This document shows positions 17,175 to 25,753 of a stretch of DNA of 64,000 nt, piece after piece. Positions within the stretch are counted from its first letter, which is position 1; every line of letters starts with the position of its first letter. Under the pieces are notes generated by a model, which had not been told where the DNA came from, did not search any database, and saw nothing but the letters and a program-made list of their open reading frames with translations. Made by a program: the position numbers and the translations under genes. Source of the stretch: Verrucomicrobiota bacterium (GTDB lineage Bacteria; Auribacterota; JABMQX01; JAFGEW01); contig JAFGEW010000031.1 in NCBI GenBank assembly GCA_016931415.1, forward strand, positions 62,001 to 126,000, written 5' to 3'.

Positions 17175-19595
17175 ATGACGCCACTGCTTCTGAGCACCAT
17201 GATCGACGCCGAGCGCAAGCTCGTGTTCAGCACACGCCTGCCGCTCTGGCTCGTCGCAACGATCCTCGGCGGCACGGCGCTGTTCGTAACGTTTCTGTAC
17301 GTGCGCGACCTCCGCACCAAACGCACGCCGGGCCGGTGGGCGCTCATGGTCCTGCGCCTGCTCCTGGTGCTGTGCATGGCCTACATCTTACTCGAGCCGA
17401 CGCTGGTCGACACGCGCCGGTACCGCGAGGAATCGACCGTCGTCGTGCTCATCGACAGCTCGCAGAGCAGCAAGCTCGCCGACGTGCTGCGGCGGACCGA
17501 GCTGCGTCTTTCAATCGCCCGGCTCGCGGGCCTGCTCAACACGGAGCAGCTCGAGCAGCTCGACAAGGGGGCGTCATTCGAGGCCATCGTGACGCCCAAG
17601 CAGGAGGCGCAGATCGACAAGGTGACCCGCATCGAGCAGATCAAGTACCTGCTCGGGAGCGAGAACGGCCTGATCGAGGCGTTCCGCAACGAGGGGCTTG
17701 AGATCGATCTCCTGACGTTTTCGAGCGCCGTGAGCGCCGTCAAGATCGAGGCCGGCCGCTCGATCGAGGACCTCAATCTCGTCGACACAGGGGAGACAGG
17801 CCGAGCGACGGACCTGAGCCTCGCCCTCAGCATGGTGCGCAAGCTCGAACAGAAGAAACGCATCGCCGGCATCGTCTTGCTCAGCGACGGCGATGCGAAC
17901 ATCGGACGCGACCCGATCGAGGAGGCGCGTCTGATCAGTTCCAAGGATATCCCCGTCTACCCGGTCGGACTGGGCAATCCTGACGAGCCGTGTGACATCG
18001 TGCTCGAGACCGTCAAGTGCAAGAAGGCCGTCTACGTCAACGATACCGTCATCGTCAAAGCAGATCTTGCCTCGTCGGGCTACGAGAAGAAGGAGGTGCG
18101 CGTCGCCTTGCGAGCAGGCGACGAAACGCTTGCCGAGGAGACCGTGACGCTCCACGCCCAGCCGGGCAAGGCGCAGGTCGACCTCAAGTTCGAGCCCAAG
18201 CAAACGGGGCTGATGCAGTGCATCGTCGAGGTGGCGCCGCTCGACGACGAAGTGCGGGTCGACAACAACGGGAAGCGCTTCGAAGTCGAGGTCATCAAGG
18301 AGAAGCGCCGGGTGCTGCTCGTCGAGCAGTACCCGCGCTGGGAATGGCGTTTCATCAAGAATGCCGTCGGGCGCGATCCGGACTTCGATCTCACGATGGT
18401 GCTGTTCCACAGCAACGAGCGGCCGGCGCGCGGCGAGCAGTACCTGCCCGACTACCCGAAGCGTGAACGTGACCTGTACGAATACGACATCATCATGTTC
18501 GGCGACGTGGCGAGCGACGAGTTCAGCGCGCGCCAGCTCGAGATGACTCGAGATTTTGTCGAAAAGATGGGCCGGCCACTTGTCATGATCTCCGGCCCGA
18601 ACCACGCACCGTACGGGTTCGAGGGGACGCCGATCGAAGACCTCCTGCCCGTGGTGCTCAGGAGCGGTGATTCGCGCGCCGCCAAGGGCATCTATGATGA
18701 ACGCGGTTTCAGCCTCGAGATGACGGCCGCCGGATGGAAGCACCCGATCCTCACACTGGCCGACGGCGACGAGAACGACCGGGTCTGGGCCGAGATGCCG
18801 CCGTCGTACTGGTGTGCCGACGTCGAGCGTGCCAAGGCTGGGGCCACAGCACTCGCCGTGCACCCGCGCGAGCAGAACCAGTACGGCAAGCTGCCCCTCG
18901 TAGTGATCCAGCGCTACGGCGCGGGCAAGGTGCTCATGCTCAACATCGACAGCTCATGGCGGTGGCGCTACGAGCATGGCGACGTCTACCACTACCGGTT
19001 CTGGGGCAACATCCTGCGCTGGCTCATCGCCGCCCCGCTCGAGGGCGAGAGTAAGTACGTGCGTATCTCGACGGACAAGGAGGCCTATCGCCAGAGCGAA
19101 GTCGTCACCGTCACGGCGCGTGTACAGGATGCCGAGTTCGCTCCGTACACGGGCGGCAGCGTATTCGTCGAGGTGACGGATCCGTTCGCCGGCGTCGAGC
19201 GCGTCCAGCTCGAGTTGCGCGATCCGGGCCTCGGCCTCTACGAGGGCCGGTTCACCGTCGGGACGGGCGGCAGTTGGCGGCTTCGGTCGATCGTCTCCGA
19301 TCTCGGAGCCGATTGGAGCCAGTCCGAACTCAAGATCGAGGTGGCGTCCGAGGAGCTCGAAGCGCGCAGCCTGCGAATGCGCCGCGATGTGCTTGCCGAC
19401 ATGGCAAACATCACGGGCGGCCGGTTCCACATGCTCGATACGGCGTCGGACATCCCGGGCGAGATTCGCAAGCTCAATGCTGAAAACACGACGAAGACCG
19501 GCCACGAGCTCTGGGACACCTTCATCGTGATTCTCATCTTCTCGGCCTTCATCACCGGCGAGTGGCTGCTCCGGAAACGGAAGGGGTACGTCTAA
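17175..19595 (+). CDS. Membrane vWA protein with GATase-like domain (806 aa)
   Basis: Two N-terminal membrane segments (about 22-43 and 55-74) are followed by a vWA domain with MIDAS Asp94, Ser96 and Ser98 (IDSSQSS) and VLLSDGDANIG. A GATase-like region (EYDIIMFGDVASDEFSARQL; VMISGPNHAPYG) and beta domains come next, and a final membrane helix (TFIVILIFSAFITGEWLL) precedes a basic tail. Order and length match the product at 10201, so they are likely paralogues. The stop overlaps the next ATG (TAATG), showing coupling to the coiled-coil protein. Confidence 0.8.
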   Translation: MTPLLLSTMIDAERKLVFSTRLPLWLVATILGGTALFVTFLYVRDLRTKRTPGRWALMVLRLLLVLCMAYILLEPTLVDTRRYREESTVVVLIDSSQSSKLADVLRRTELRLSIARLAGLLNTEQLEQLDKGASFEAIVTPKQEAQIDKVTRIEQIKYLLGSENGLIEAFRNEGLEIDLLTFSSAVSAVKIEAGRSIEDLNLVDTGETGRATDLSLALSMVRKLEQKKRIAGIVLLSDGDANIGRDPIEEARLISSKDIPVYPVGLGNPDEPCDIVLETVKCKKAVYVNDTVIVKADLASSGYEKKEVRVALRAGDETLAEETVTLHAQPGKAQVDLKFEPKQTGLMQCIVEVAPLDDEVRVDNNGKRFEVEVIKEKRRVLLVEQYPRWEWRFIKNAVGRDPDFDLTMVLFHSNERPARGEQYLPDYPKRERDLYEYDIIMFGDVASDEFSARQLEMTRDFVEKMGRPLVMISGPNHAPYGFEGTPIEDLLPVVLRSGDSRAAKGIYDERGFSLEMTAAGWKHPILTLADGDENDRVWAEMPPSYWCADVERAKAGATALAVHPREQNQYGKLPLVVIQRYGAGKVLMLNIDSSWRWRYEHGDVYHYRFWGNILRWLIAAPLEGESKYVRISTDKEAYRQSEVVTVTARVQDAEFAPYTGGSVFVEVTDPFAGVERVQLELRDPGLGLYEGRFTVGTGGSWRLRSIVSDLGADWSQSELKIEVASEELEARSLRMRRDVLADMANITGGRFHMLDTASDIPGEIRKLNAENTTKTGHELWDTFIVILIFSAFITGEWLLRKRKGYV

Positions 19596-22500
19596 TGGAT
19601 ACGTCACTCGGGACATTGGGAAGCGGCGTCCCGCGCGAGCTCCAGCGCAAGTTCGCCCAAGCGCGGGTGCGCATCCGCACCATGAGCGTGCTCAAGGGCC
19701 TGGCGCTTGTCGTATTCATCACGCTTGCGGCGTTCGCCGTCATCGTCCCGATCGATTACCTGCTCTGGTTCGGCACACCGTTGCGCGTGCTCGTGTTTGC
19801 CGCCACGGTCTGTGCGCTCGTCGTGTGCCTGGTCCTCAAGCTCGTCTTGCCGTTGCTGCGCCGTTACACGGCGCGTCAGATCGCGCTGTCGGTCGAGGAC
19901 CGCCATCCGCAGCTTGGCGATATTGTCGTAAGCACTGTCGAGCTGACCGAGATGCGCGCCGAGGGCAACTCGGCTACGTCCGCCCAGCTCGTTGAGGCCT
20001 TGGCGCAGGAAACACTCGGCCGCACGCGCGACGTCGACTTTCGTTCCGTGGCGCCATTCGCCGCCGTGCGTTGGGCCCTGTTCCTCGCAATGACCTTCGT
20101 CATCATCGTCGGCGCCTACTGTGTCATCGACATGCCCGTCGTGCAGTCGGCATTCTCGCGGTTCCTCTATCCGACGGCCGACATTGCGCCGTACACGCAC
20201 ACGTCGATCGACGTCACGACGGGTTCGTGCACCGTGAAGCGCGGCGGCAGCCTCGATGTCCTTGCGGTCGTGTCGCGACGGGTGCCCTCTCGGGCGGTCA
20301 TTGTCTGGCGCACCGAGGGCCGCGACGGCAAGCGCGCCCGCGTCGGCCTTGACAAAGGGGAATTCCGCTACACATTCAAGAGCGTGCTCAGACCGACGAC
20401 CTACCGTATCGTCGCCGGCGACGCGCGGTCGCCCTGGTACACGATCACGCCGGTAGATCCGCCGTCCATCGTCGACACGGACGTTACCCTCGACTACCCC
20501 GACTACACGCACCGGAAGAGCGAGCTCGCGGTCTCAAGCGGCGACGTCCAGGTGCTCCGGGGGACGCGTGTGACCGTCACGGCCACGGCGAGCAAGCCTG
20601 TCGCGAGCGCTTGGGCGACCTTCGAGACCATGGCAACGACGGGCGGGGAAACCTCTGCGGAGCTGCTCGAATCACCTACCGAGACCATGGAGATACCCGT
20701 CAACGGCATCGCCGTCGGCCCACTCGTGTTCGACGTGACCGTGCCGATGACCTACCAGATCCACCTGCGCGATGGGCACGGTTTCGAAAACACGCCGACG
20801 AGACACCTCGTCAAGCCCGAGCCGGACACAACGCCGACGATCGACATCGTCTTGCCGACGGGTACGACCGAGCGCACCATCGAGGCTGCGGTCCCTGTGC
20901 GTTTCTTCGTACGTGACGACTACGGGTTGACCGAGCTTCGCATCGTCTACCACGCCGCATCCGCCATGCCCGCCGAAGAAAAAGACCGGGTCGCCTCCGA
21001 GGAAGTCGACGGTAAGATTCTCCTCGACCTTGACCCGCCGGGCACGGCCGAGTTCGGGGCAGACTACTGGCTCGATCTCGCCTTGCTCGAGCTGGAACCA
21101 GGCATGCGGCTCGATTTCACCATCGAGGCGACCGACAACGACACGATTGACGGGCCGAAGACCGGACGCTCGAGCATGCGCACGATCATCATCGTCTCCG
21201 ACGAGAGCTCGGTGGCCCTTATCGAACGCGAGCAGCGCGAGTTGCTCAACCGGCTCATCAGGCTCCTCTCCCGGCAGAAGGACAACCTCAAGCTGACCGA
21301 GACGCTCGAGCGCGAGCAGGCCGCCGGCCGCCTTAGTCCCGAGCAGGAGCGCGCGCTCGAACAGGCCAAGCGCGAACAAGACGAGATCGCCAGTTCCACC
21401 CGCAAACTTGCCACGGACTTCGACCCGACAATTGAGCGCATGCAGCAAAACTCGCTCATCCATCCGCAGTCGGTTGTGCAGATGGAGGCGATGAAAGGGG
21501 CCCTTGGACAGATCGCCCAGGGCGACATGCCAGACGCTACCCAGCAGCTTCAGGACGCCCGCGAGGCTGGAACCTCCGAGGCGCGCGCTGAGAGGCTCGC
21601 TCAAGCCGAACAGACCGAGGAGCGCATTGTCACCGATCTCGAACGGGTTCAGAGCCAGTTCGAGCAGCTCATGCGCCAGCAGAAGCTGCTCGAGCTCGCC
21701 ACGGCCATCGGCCAGACGGCCAAAGAGCAGGACCGCAACATCCAGAATACCAAGGACGCCCGGAGCGGTCTCATGGGCAAGCGGCTCGAGGACCTCTCTG
21801 AGGAGGACCGGCGGCGCCTCAAGCAGTTGGGTGAGAAGGAGAATCAACTCCGCAAGAAGGTCGAGGACCTGGAGAAGCAGCTCGAAGAGGCCCTGAGAGA
21901 CCTTGAGCGCAATCGCTCCGACGACGCCAAGGCCGTCGACGAAGCGCTAGACGACATGCGCAAGAGCGGCATCGGCGATTCCATGAAACAGGCCGAGGAG
22001 GACCTGCGGGCAAGCCAACTGAACAAGAGCCTCGGCCCTCAGAACAAGGCTTCCGAGGATCTCTGGCGGCTCTCTAAGCGCCTCGAGCAGGCACATAAAA
22101 AGAAGTTGGGCGGCGAGTTCCAGAACACCGAGCAGGAGATGAAGGACCAGATCTCGGAACTGGATCGGCTCATCGCATTCGAAGAGGCCATCATTGCCGC
22201 GACCGAGGCGCTTCCCACGGGCGAGGGTGCACTTGACGGTCGCGACGTGATTGCGGAAATGATCGTACGGTTCGGGCTGGTCGAGGATGAACAACGCCGC
22301 ACTTACGAACGCGCCCACGGATTCTCGAACAAGCTGGCCGACATGTTCTCGCAGCTCATCATCTTCGGCGTCGACCCGGTCACGCCGATGCGGGCGGCCG
22401 TCAACTCGATGGGCGACGCGAAAGAGCAGCTGTGCCAGATCCGGCGCGACGCGGCGCTCCATGACGAGAGACGCGCCCTCGAGGCGCTGAAGGTGGCCCG

Positions 22501-23137
22501 CGACCAGCTTGGCGAGGCGCTCGCCAAGATGGAGATGGACGCGCAGATGCAGCAGCTCATGGACCAGATCGACCGACTGAGCGAGATCATCGAGAAGCAG
22601 CGCAAGATTAACGAGGACACCAAGGCGACCGATATCCAGCGCCCGCCGACCGAGGACCTGAGTGCCGCGTTCCGGCGCCTCATCGAGCGGCTCGGCAACC
22701 GCCAGGGCCGACTCGGCGGCGAGGTGACTGCGCTCGGCGTCATGCTCCAGGAGTTGCTGGAGATCGGCCAGAAGATGACCGACGTCTCCAAGATGCTTCA
22801 GGGCATGCGCACCGGCGGGGATGTGCAGGAGGAGCAGGAGAAGATCCTCGCAGCGCTCGAGCAGCTGTCACTTGACCTCCAGAAGAAGCTTCAACAGATG
22901 ATGGACGCTGCGGGAGCCGGCGTCAAGGCCGGCTCGACGGGCAGCGGCAATAGGAGCGGTCTCAACCTGCCGGCGCGCTTGACGAAGATCGAGCCCGGAT
23001 CGGCCGCTGAACTCCGGCTCCCGCCGCGGCTCCAGGAACGGCTCAGGCAGGCGTGGACGGAGAAGTACCCGGAGAGCTTCCGCGAGTTGCTCAGCCTGTA
23101 TTACAGACGGCTTTCCGATGAGGACAATCCGTACTAG
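19595..23137 (+). CDS. Large DUF4175-like membrane/coiled-coil protein (1180 aa)
   Basis: Two membrane segments at about 27-90 and one near 150-175 precede a long extracytoplasmic part. Ig-like beta regions (about 190-490) come first. Residues of about 540-1080 are almost wholly helical and charged, with strong heptad character (for example QLGEKENQLRKKVEDLEKQL), as in DUF4175-type proteins that follow BatA/DUF58 genes. ATG 19595 overlaps the previous stop by one base, so I reject the longer frame from 19562. Probably a structural rod spanning from the inner membrane into the envelope, working with the vWA proteins. Confidence 0.75.
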   Translation: MDTSLGTLGSGVPRELQRKFAQARVRIRTMSVLKGLALVVFITLAAFAVIVPIDYLLWFGTPLRVLVFAATVCALVVCLVLKLVLPLLRRYTARQIALSVEDRHPQLGDIVVSTVELTEMRAEGNSATSAQLVEALAQETLGRTRDVDFRSVAPFAAVRWALFLAMTFVIIVGAYCVIDMPVVQSAFSRFLYPTADIAPYTHTSIDVTTGSCTVKRGGSLDVLAVVSRRVPSRAVIVWRTEGRDGKRARVGLDKGEFRYTFKSVLRPTTYRIVAGDARSPWYTITPVDPPSIVDTDVTLDYPDYTHRKSELAVSSGDVQVLRGTRVTVTATASKPVASAWATFETMATTGGETSAELLESPTETMEIPVNGIAVGPLVFDVTVPMTYQIHLRDGHGFENTPTRHLVKPEPDTTPTIDIVLPTGTTERTIEAAVPVRFFVRDDYGLTELRIVYHAASAMPAEEKDRVASEEVDGKILLDLDPPGTAEFGADYWLDLALLELEPGMRLDFTIEATDNDTIDGPKTGRSSMRTIIIVSDESSVALIEREQRELLNRLIRLLSRQKDNLKLTETLEREQAAGRLSPEQERALEQAKREQDEIASSTRKLATDFDPTIERMQQNSLIHPQSVVQMEAMKGALGQIAQGDMPDATQQLQDAREAGTSEARAERLAQAEQTEERIVTDLERVQSQFEQLMRQQKLLELATAIGQTAKEQDRNIQNTKDARSGLMGKRLEDLSEEDRRRLKQLGEKENQLRKKVEDLEKQLEEALRDLERNRSDDAKAVDEALDDMRKSGIGDSMKQAEEDLRASQLNKSLGPQNKASEDLWRLSKRLEQAHKKKLGGEFQNTEQEMKDQISELDRLIAFEEAIIAATEALPTGEGALDGRDVIAEMIVRFGLVEDEQRRTYERAHGFSNKLADMFSQLIIFGVDPVTPMRAAVNSMGDAKEQLCQIRRDAALHDERRALEALKVARDQLGEALAKMEMDAQMQQLMDQIDRLSEIIEKQRKINEDTKATDIQRPPTEDLSAAFRRLIERLGNRQGRLGGEVTALGVMLQELLEIGQKMTDVSKMLQGMRTGGDVQEEQEKILAALEQLSLDLQKKLQQMMDAAGAGVKAGSTGSGNRSGLNLPARLTKIEPGSAAELRLPPRLQERLRQAWTEKYPESFRELLSLYYRRLSDEDNPY

Positions 23138-23146
23138 GATAACACG

Positions 23147-24166
23147 ATGACCAAACGGCGTCCCCAAGTCAGAATGGCGTGCCTGCTTCTGGCGCTCGCG
23201 TGCGCGATCACGCCGCTGGCGCCGCGACCGGCCAAGGCCGAGATTCCCAATGACGTGGTTCAGGCCGCCAAGAACGGTCTCGACTACCTCGCCCGCTCAC
23301 AGCGCGAGGACGGCTCGTGGAGCGGCAGCTACGGCCAAAGCCCCGGTGTGGTCGGCCTGTGCCTGCTCGCGTTTCTTGCCCACGGCGAGGTGCCGGGCCG
23401 CGGCCCGTACAAGGACACGATCGACAAAGCGATCAAGTTCCTGCTCGAGAACGCCAACGCCGAGACGGGAGTCATCTCGCGGCAAGGCGCGCAGCCGATG
23501 TACAATCACGGCTTCGCTACGCTGGCGCTCGCCGAGGTCTACGGCATGTCGCCCGATCCCGCGATCGAGCGCGTGTTGCGCAAGGCCGTCGACCTCATCG
23601 TGCGCACACAGAACAAGCGCGGCGGCTGGCGCTACCAGCCGATGCCGTACGACGACGACATCACGGTATCGGGCTGCCAGATGATCGCCCTGCGTGCCGC
23701 CGACAACGCCGGCATCAGCGTGCCGCGCAAGACGATTGAGAAGGGCACCGAGTACATCGAGTCGTGCTACAGCCAGGGCGGATTTGGCTATCAGCCCGGC
23801 AGCTCGCCGGGCGCGGCGCGCACGGGCATCGGCGTGCTCGTGCTGTCGCTTACGGGCAAGGAGGGCAGCGAGCAAGCCGCCAGGGGTGCCGAGTACATCC
23901 GGAACAACTTCCCACGCCCTGGGAGCAGCTACTTCTACTACACGACCTACTACTGCTCGCAGGCCATGTATCAGGTCGGCGGCTCGGCATGGAAGGAGTG
24001 GGACGAGAAGATGACCAAGCAACTGCTGGACATTCAGGTCAGGAGCGGCGGCGAACGCGGGAGCTGGCCCGAGACCGGCTCGGCGGCTGGACGCGACTAT
24101 GCCACCGCTATGGCGCTGCTGGCGCTCGAAGTCAAGTGGCGCTATCTACCCATCTACCAGCGCTGA
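23147..24166 (+). CDS. Exported prenyltransferase/squalene-oxidase repeat protein
   Basis: A 339-residue protein with a signal peptide (cleavage probably after KAEA-like PAKA, near residue 31) and several alpha/alpha-toroid repeats of the terpene-cyclase/prenyltransferase type. Typical cores are NGLDYLARSQREDGSWSGSY, GFATLALAEVYGM, VRTQNKRGGWRYQP and TAMALLALEVKWRYLP. The acidic DDDITVSGCQMIAL stretch lies where cyclases carry other motifs, but no clear DXDD acid of squalene-hopene cyclases is present, and the protein is exported. It is therefore more likely a binding toroid than a terpene cyclase. It is 9 bases behind the coiled-coil gene. Confidence 0.85.
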   Translation: MTKRRPQVRMACLLLALACAITPLAPRPAKAEIPNDVVQAAKNGLDYLARSQREDGSWSGSYGQSPGVVGLCLLAFLAHGEVPGRGPYKDTIDKAIKFLLENANAETGVISRQGAQPMYNHGFATLALAEVYGMSPDPAIERVLRKAVDLIVRTQNKRGGWRYQPMPYDDDITVSGCQMIALRAADNAGISVPRKTIEKGTEYIESCYSQGGFGYQPGSSPGAARTGIGVLVLSLTGKEGSEQAARGAEYIRNNFPRPGSSYFYYTTYYCSQAMYQVGGSAWKEWDEKMTKQLLDIQVRSGGERGSWPETGSAAGRDYATAMALLALEVKWRYLPIYQR

Positions 24167-24201
24167 CCGGGATGCGGGCGAACAAGATGAGGGAGAGACC
24201 A

Positions 24202-25710
24202 ATGTGGTCACGCTATTGCGGCAAAGCGAGGTTCGCCGGAATCCTCGCCGTGGCCCTCTGGGTGTTGTCGGCCTCGGCGCAATGGGCCTCCGCCCAGAAG
24301 CACACCAGCGGCAACCTCGAGGAGATCCCCGAGTCGAAACCGCTGCCACACGATGTGATCCACCTGACCAATGGCGACAAGATCTCGGGCACCATCGCCG
24401 GACTCGACGGCGACACGCTCCTGGTCCAGGCCAATCTGGTCGACGGCCCGGTCCGCGTGCCGTTCGAGCATGTCCGGCTCGTGCTGTTCCGCAGCGCGGA
24501 GAAGATCCCCGAGGCCCCGCACGACCGCCTCGTGTTCCCGAACGGCGACCGGCTCAGCGTCACGCTCACGAGCCTGGCCGAAGGCTCGCTGAAGGCCGCG
24601 ACAAGCGCCGGCGAGAACGTCTCGGTCAAGACCGACTGGCTCACCGGCATCATCTTCGAGCGCAAGCCGTACGCCGTCTATGAGAACGACTTCGAGGACG
24701 GCAAGCTCAAGGGGCTCAAGCCCGGCAACGGCCAGTGGGTCGTCGAGAACGGCCTGCTCAAGCAGACCCAACGCAACGCCTCATTCTCCACCGCGTCGAT
24801 CGAGATCGTCCAGGACGGCCGGTTCCAGTTCGACTGGGTCGCCGACCTCGTCGGCGGCAACGCGTACGGCTTCTACTTCTTTGCAGGCCACGACGATGCG
24901 GTTCACGGCGGCACCTCCTATCTCATCATGGTACAGGGCCAGAGCGTCTATCTCTATAAGGTGCAGAACGACAACCAGCAGTACTACGCGAACTACACCC
25001 TGCCCAAACGTGACGAGCGCGCGAAGTTCCGCCTTGACTACGATCCCGCCAACGGCCACATCATCCTGACCGTCGACGGCAAGAACGTGTTCCGCTACCG
25101 CGACCCGGCCCCGATCACCAGCGGCCGCTACGTCACCTTGCGTACCGACAACGTCGGCAGCTTCGATAACATCGCGATCACCCGCCTCGGCGGCGGCCGC
25201 ATCCTGCCGGACGAGGCCAAGGCGCGGGGCCGCGACATCATCTGTCTCGCCAACAACGACGAGGTCTCGGGCGAGGTGATCTCCATCGACGACGCGACCC
25301 TGCTCATGAAGACCGACTACGATGAGGACCCCGTCGACATCCAGCGCGACTACGTCTCGTCGCTGACTTTCTACCGTCAGGCGGCGCGGTCAACCGAGCC
25401 GGGCACGACCCGCATCGCGCTCGTGAACGGCGACACCCTCACCGGCAAGCTTATCAGCCTCGACGATGAGACGATCGTCGTCGAATCGCCCGTCGTTGGA
25501 CGGATCAGTCTCGCACGCGCCCTCGCACGCGAGCTGAGCATCGAAGACCATGAGGGCCGGGACGTCGGCGCGCTCGATGACCACAACGGGGCGAACGTTG
25601 CGGGCGTCGAGTTTGTCAATACCGACGCTGCCCACGTCATCCGCGGAGACAAGGATGGCGGCGCGGTCATCCTGAAGGGGGACGGGAGCCGTGTTCTGGT
25701 CATCGACTGA
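24202..25710 (+). CDS. Exported DUF1080-like protein with SLA1-like repeats
   Basis: A 502-residue secreted protein. I chose ATG 24202 because GAGGGAGAG lies just upstream; ATG 24172 is a poorer site. The signal peptide ends near WASAQ. Three short beta modules of the type TNGDKISGTIAGLDGDTLLV (about 50, 110 and 350, with a fourth near 415) flank a concanavalin/DUF1080-like beta-sandwich (about 155-335: YENDFEDGKLKGL ... FDNIAITRLGGG). Such domains bind or act on glycans, but no active site is evident. It probably belongs to the same transcript as the preceding toroid gene. Confidence 0.72.
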   Translation: MWSRYCGKARFAGILAVALWVLSASAQWASAQKHTSGNLEEIPESKPLPHDVIHLTNGDKISGTIAGLDGDTLLVQANLVDGPVRVPFEHVRLVLFRSAEKIPEAPHDRLVFPNGDRLSVTLTSLAEGSLKAATSAGENVSVKTDWLTGIIFERKPYAVYENDFEDGKLKGLKPGNGQWVVENGLLKQTQRNASFSTASIEIVQDGRFQFDWVADLVGGNAYGFYFFAGHDDAVHGGTSYLIMVQGQSVYLYKVQNDNQQYYANYTLPKRDERAKFRLDYDPANGHIILTVDGKNVFRYRDPAPITSGRYVTLRTDNVGSFDNIAITRLGGGRILPDEAKARGRDIICLANNDEVSGEVISIDDATLLMKTDYDEDPVDIQRDYVSSLTFYRQAARSTEPGTTRIALVNGDTLTGKLISLDDETIVVESPVVGRISLARALARELSIEDHEGRDVGALDDHNGANVAGVEFVNTDAAHVIRGDKDGGAVILKGDGSRVLVID

Positions 25711-25753
25711 GGTACCCTGCAGTCAGACCGACGTCTCATGAGGGAGGCCGACC

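Noticed and set aside
17574-18863. Long antisense frames under the vWA, MurG and other genes
   Set aside because: They mirror the codon bias of the real gene on the opposite strand; motifs and operon packing support only the sense genes.
23147-24166. Squalene-hopene cyclase or hopanoid pathway gene
   Set aside because: The protein has a signal peptide, only about half the usual length, no clear DXDD, and no hopanoid genes nearby.
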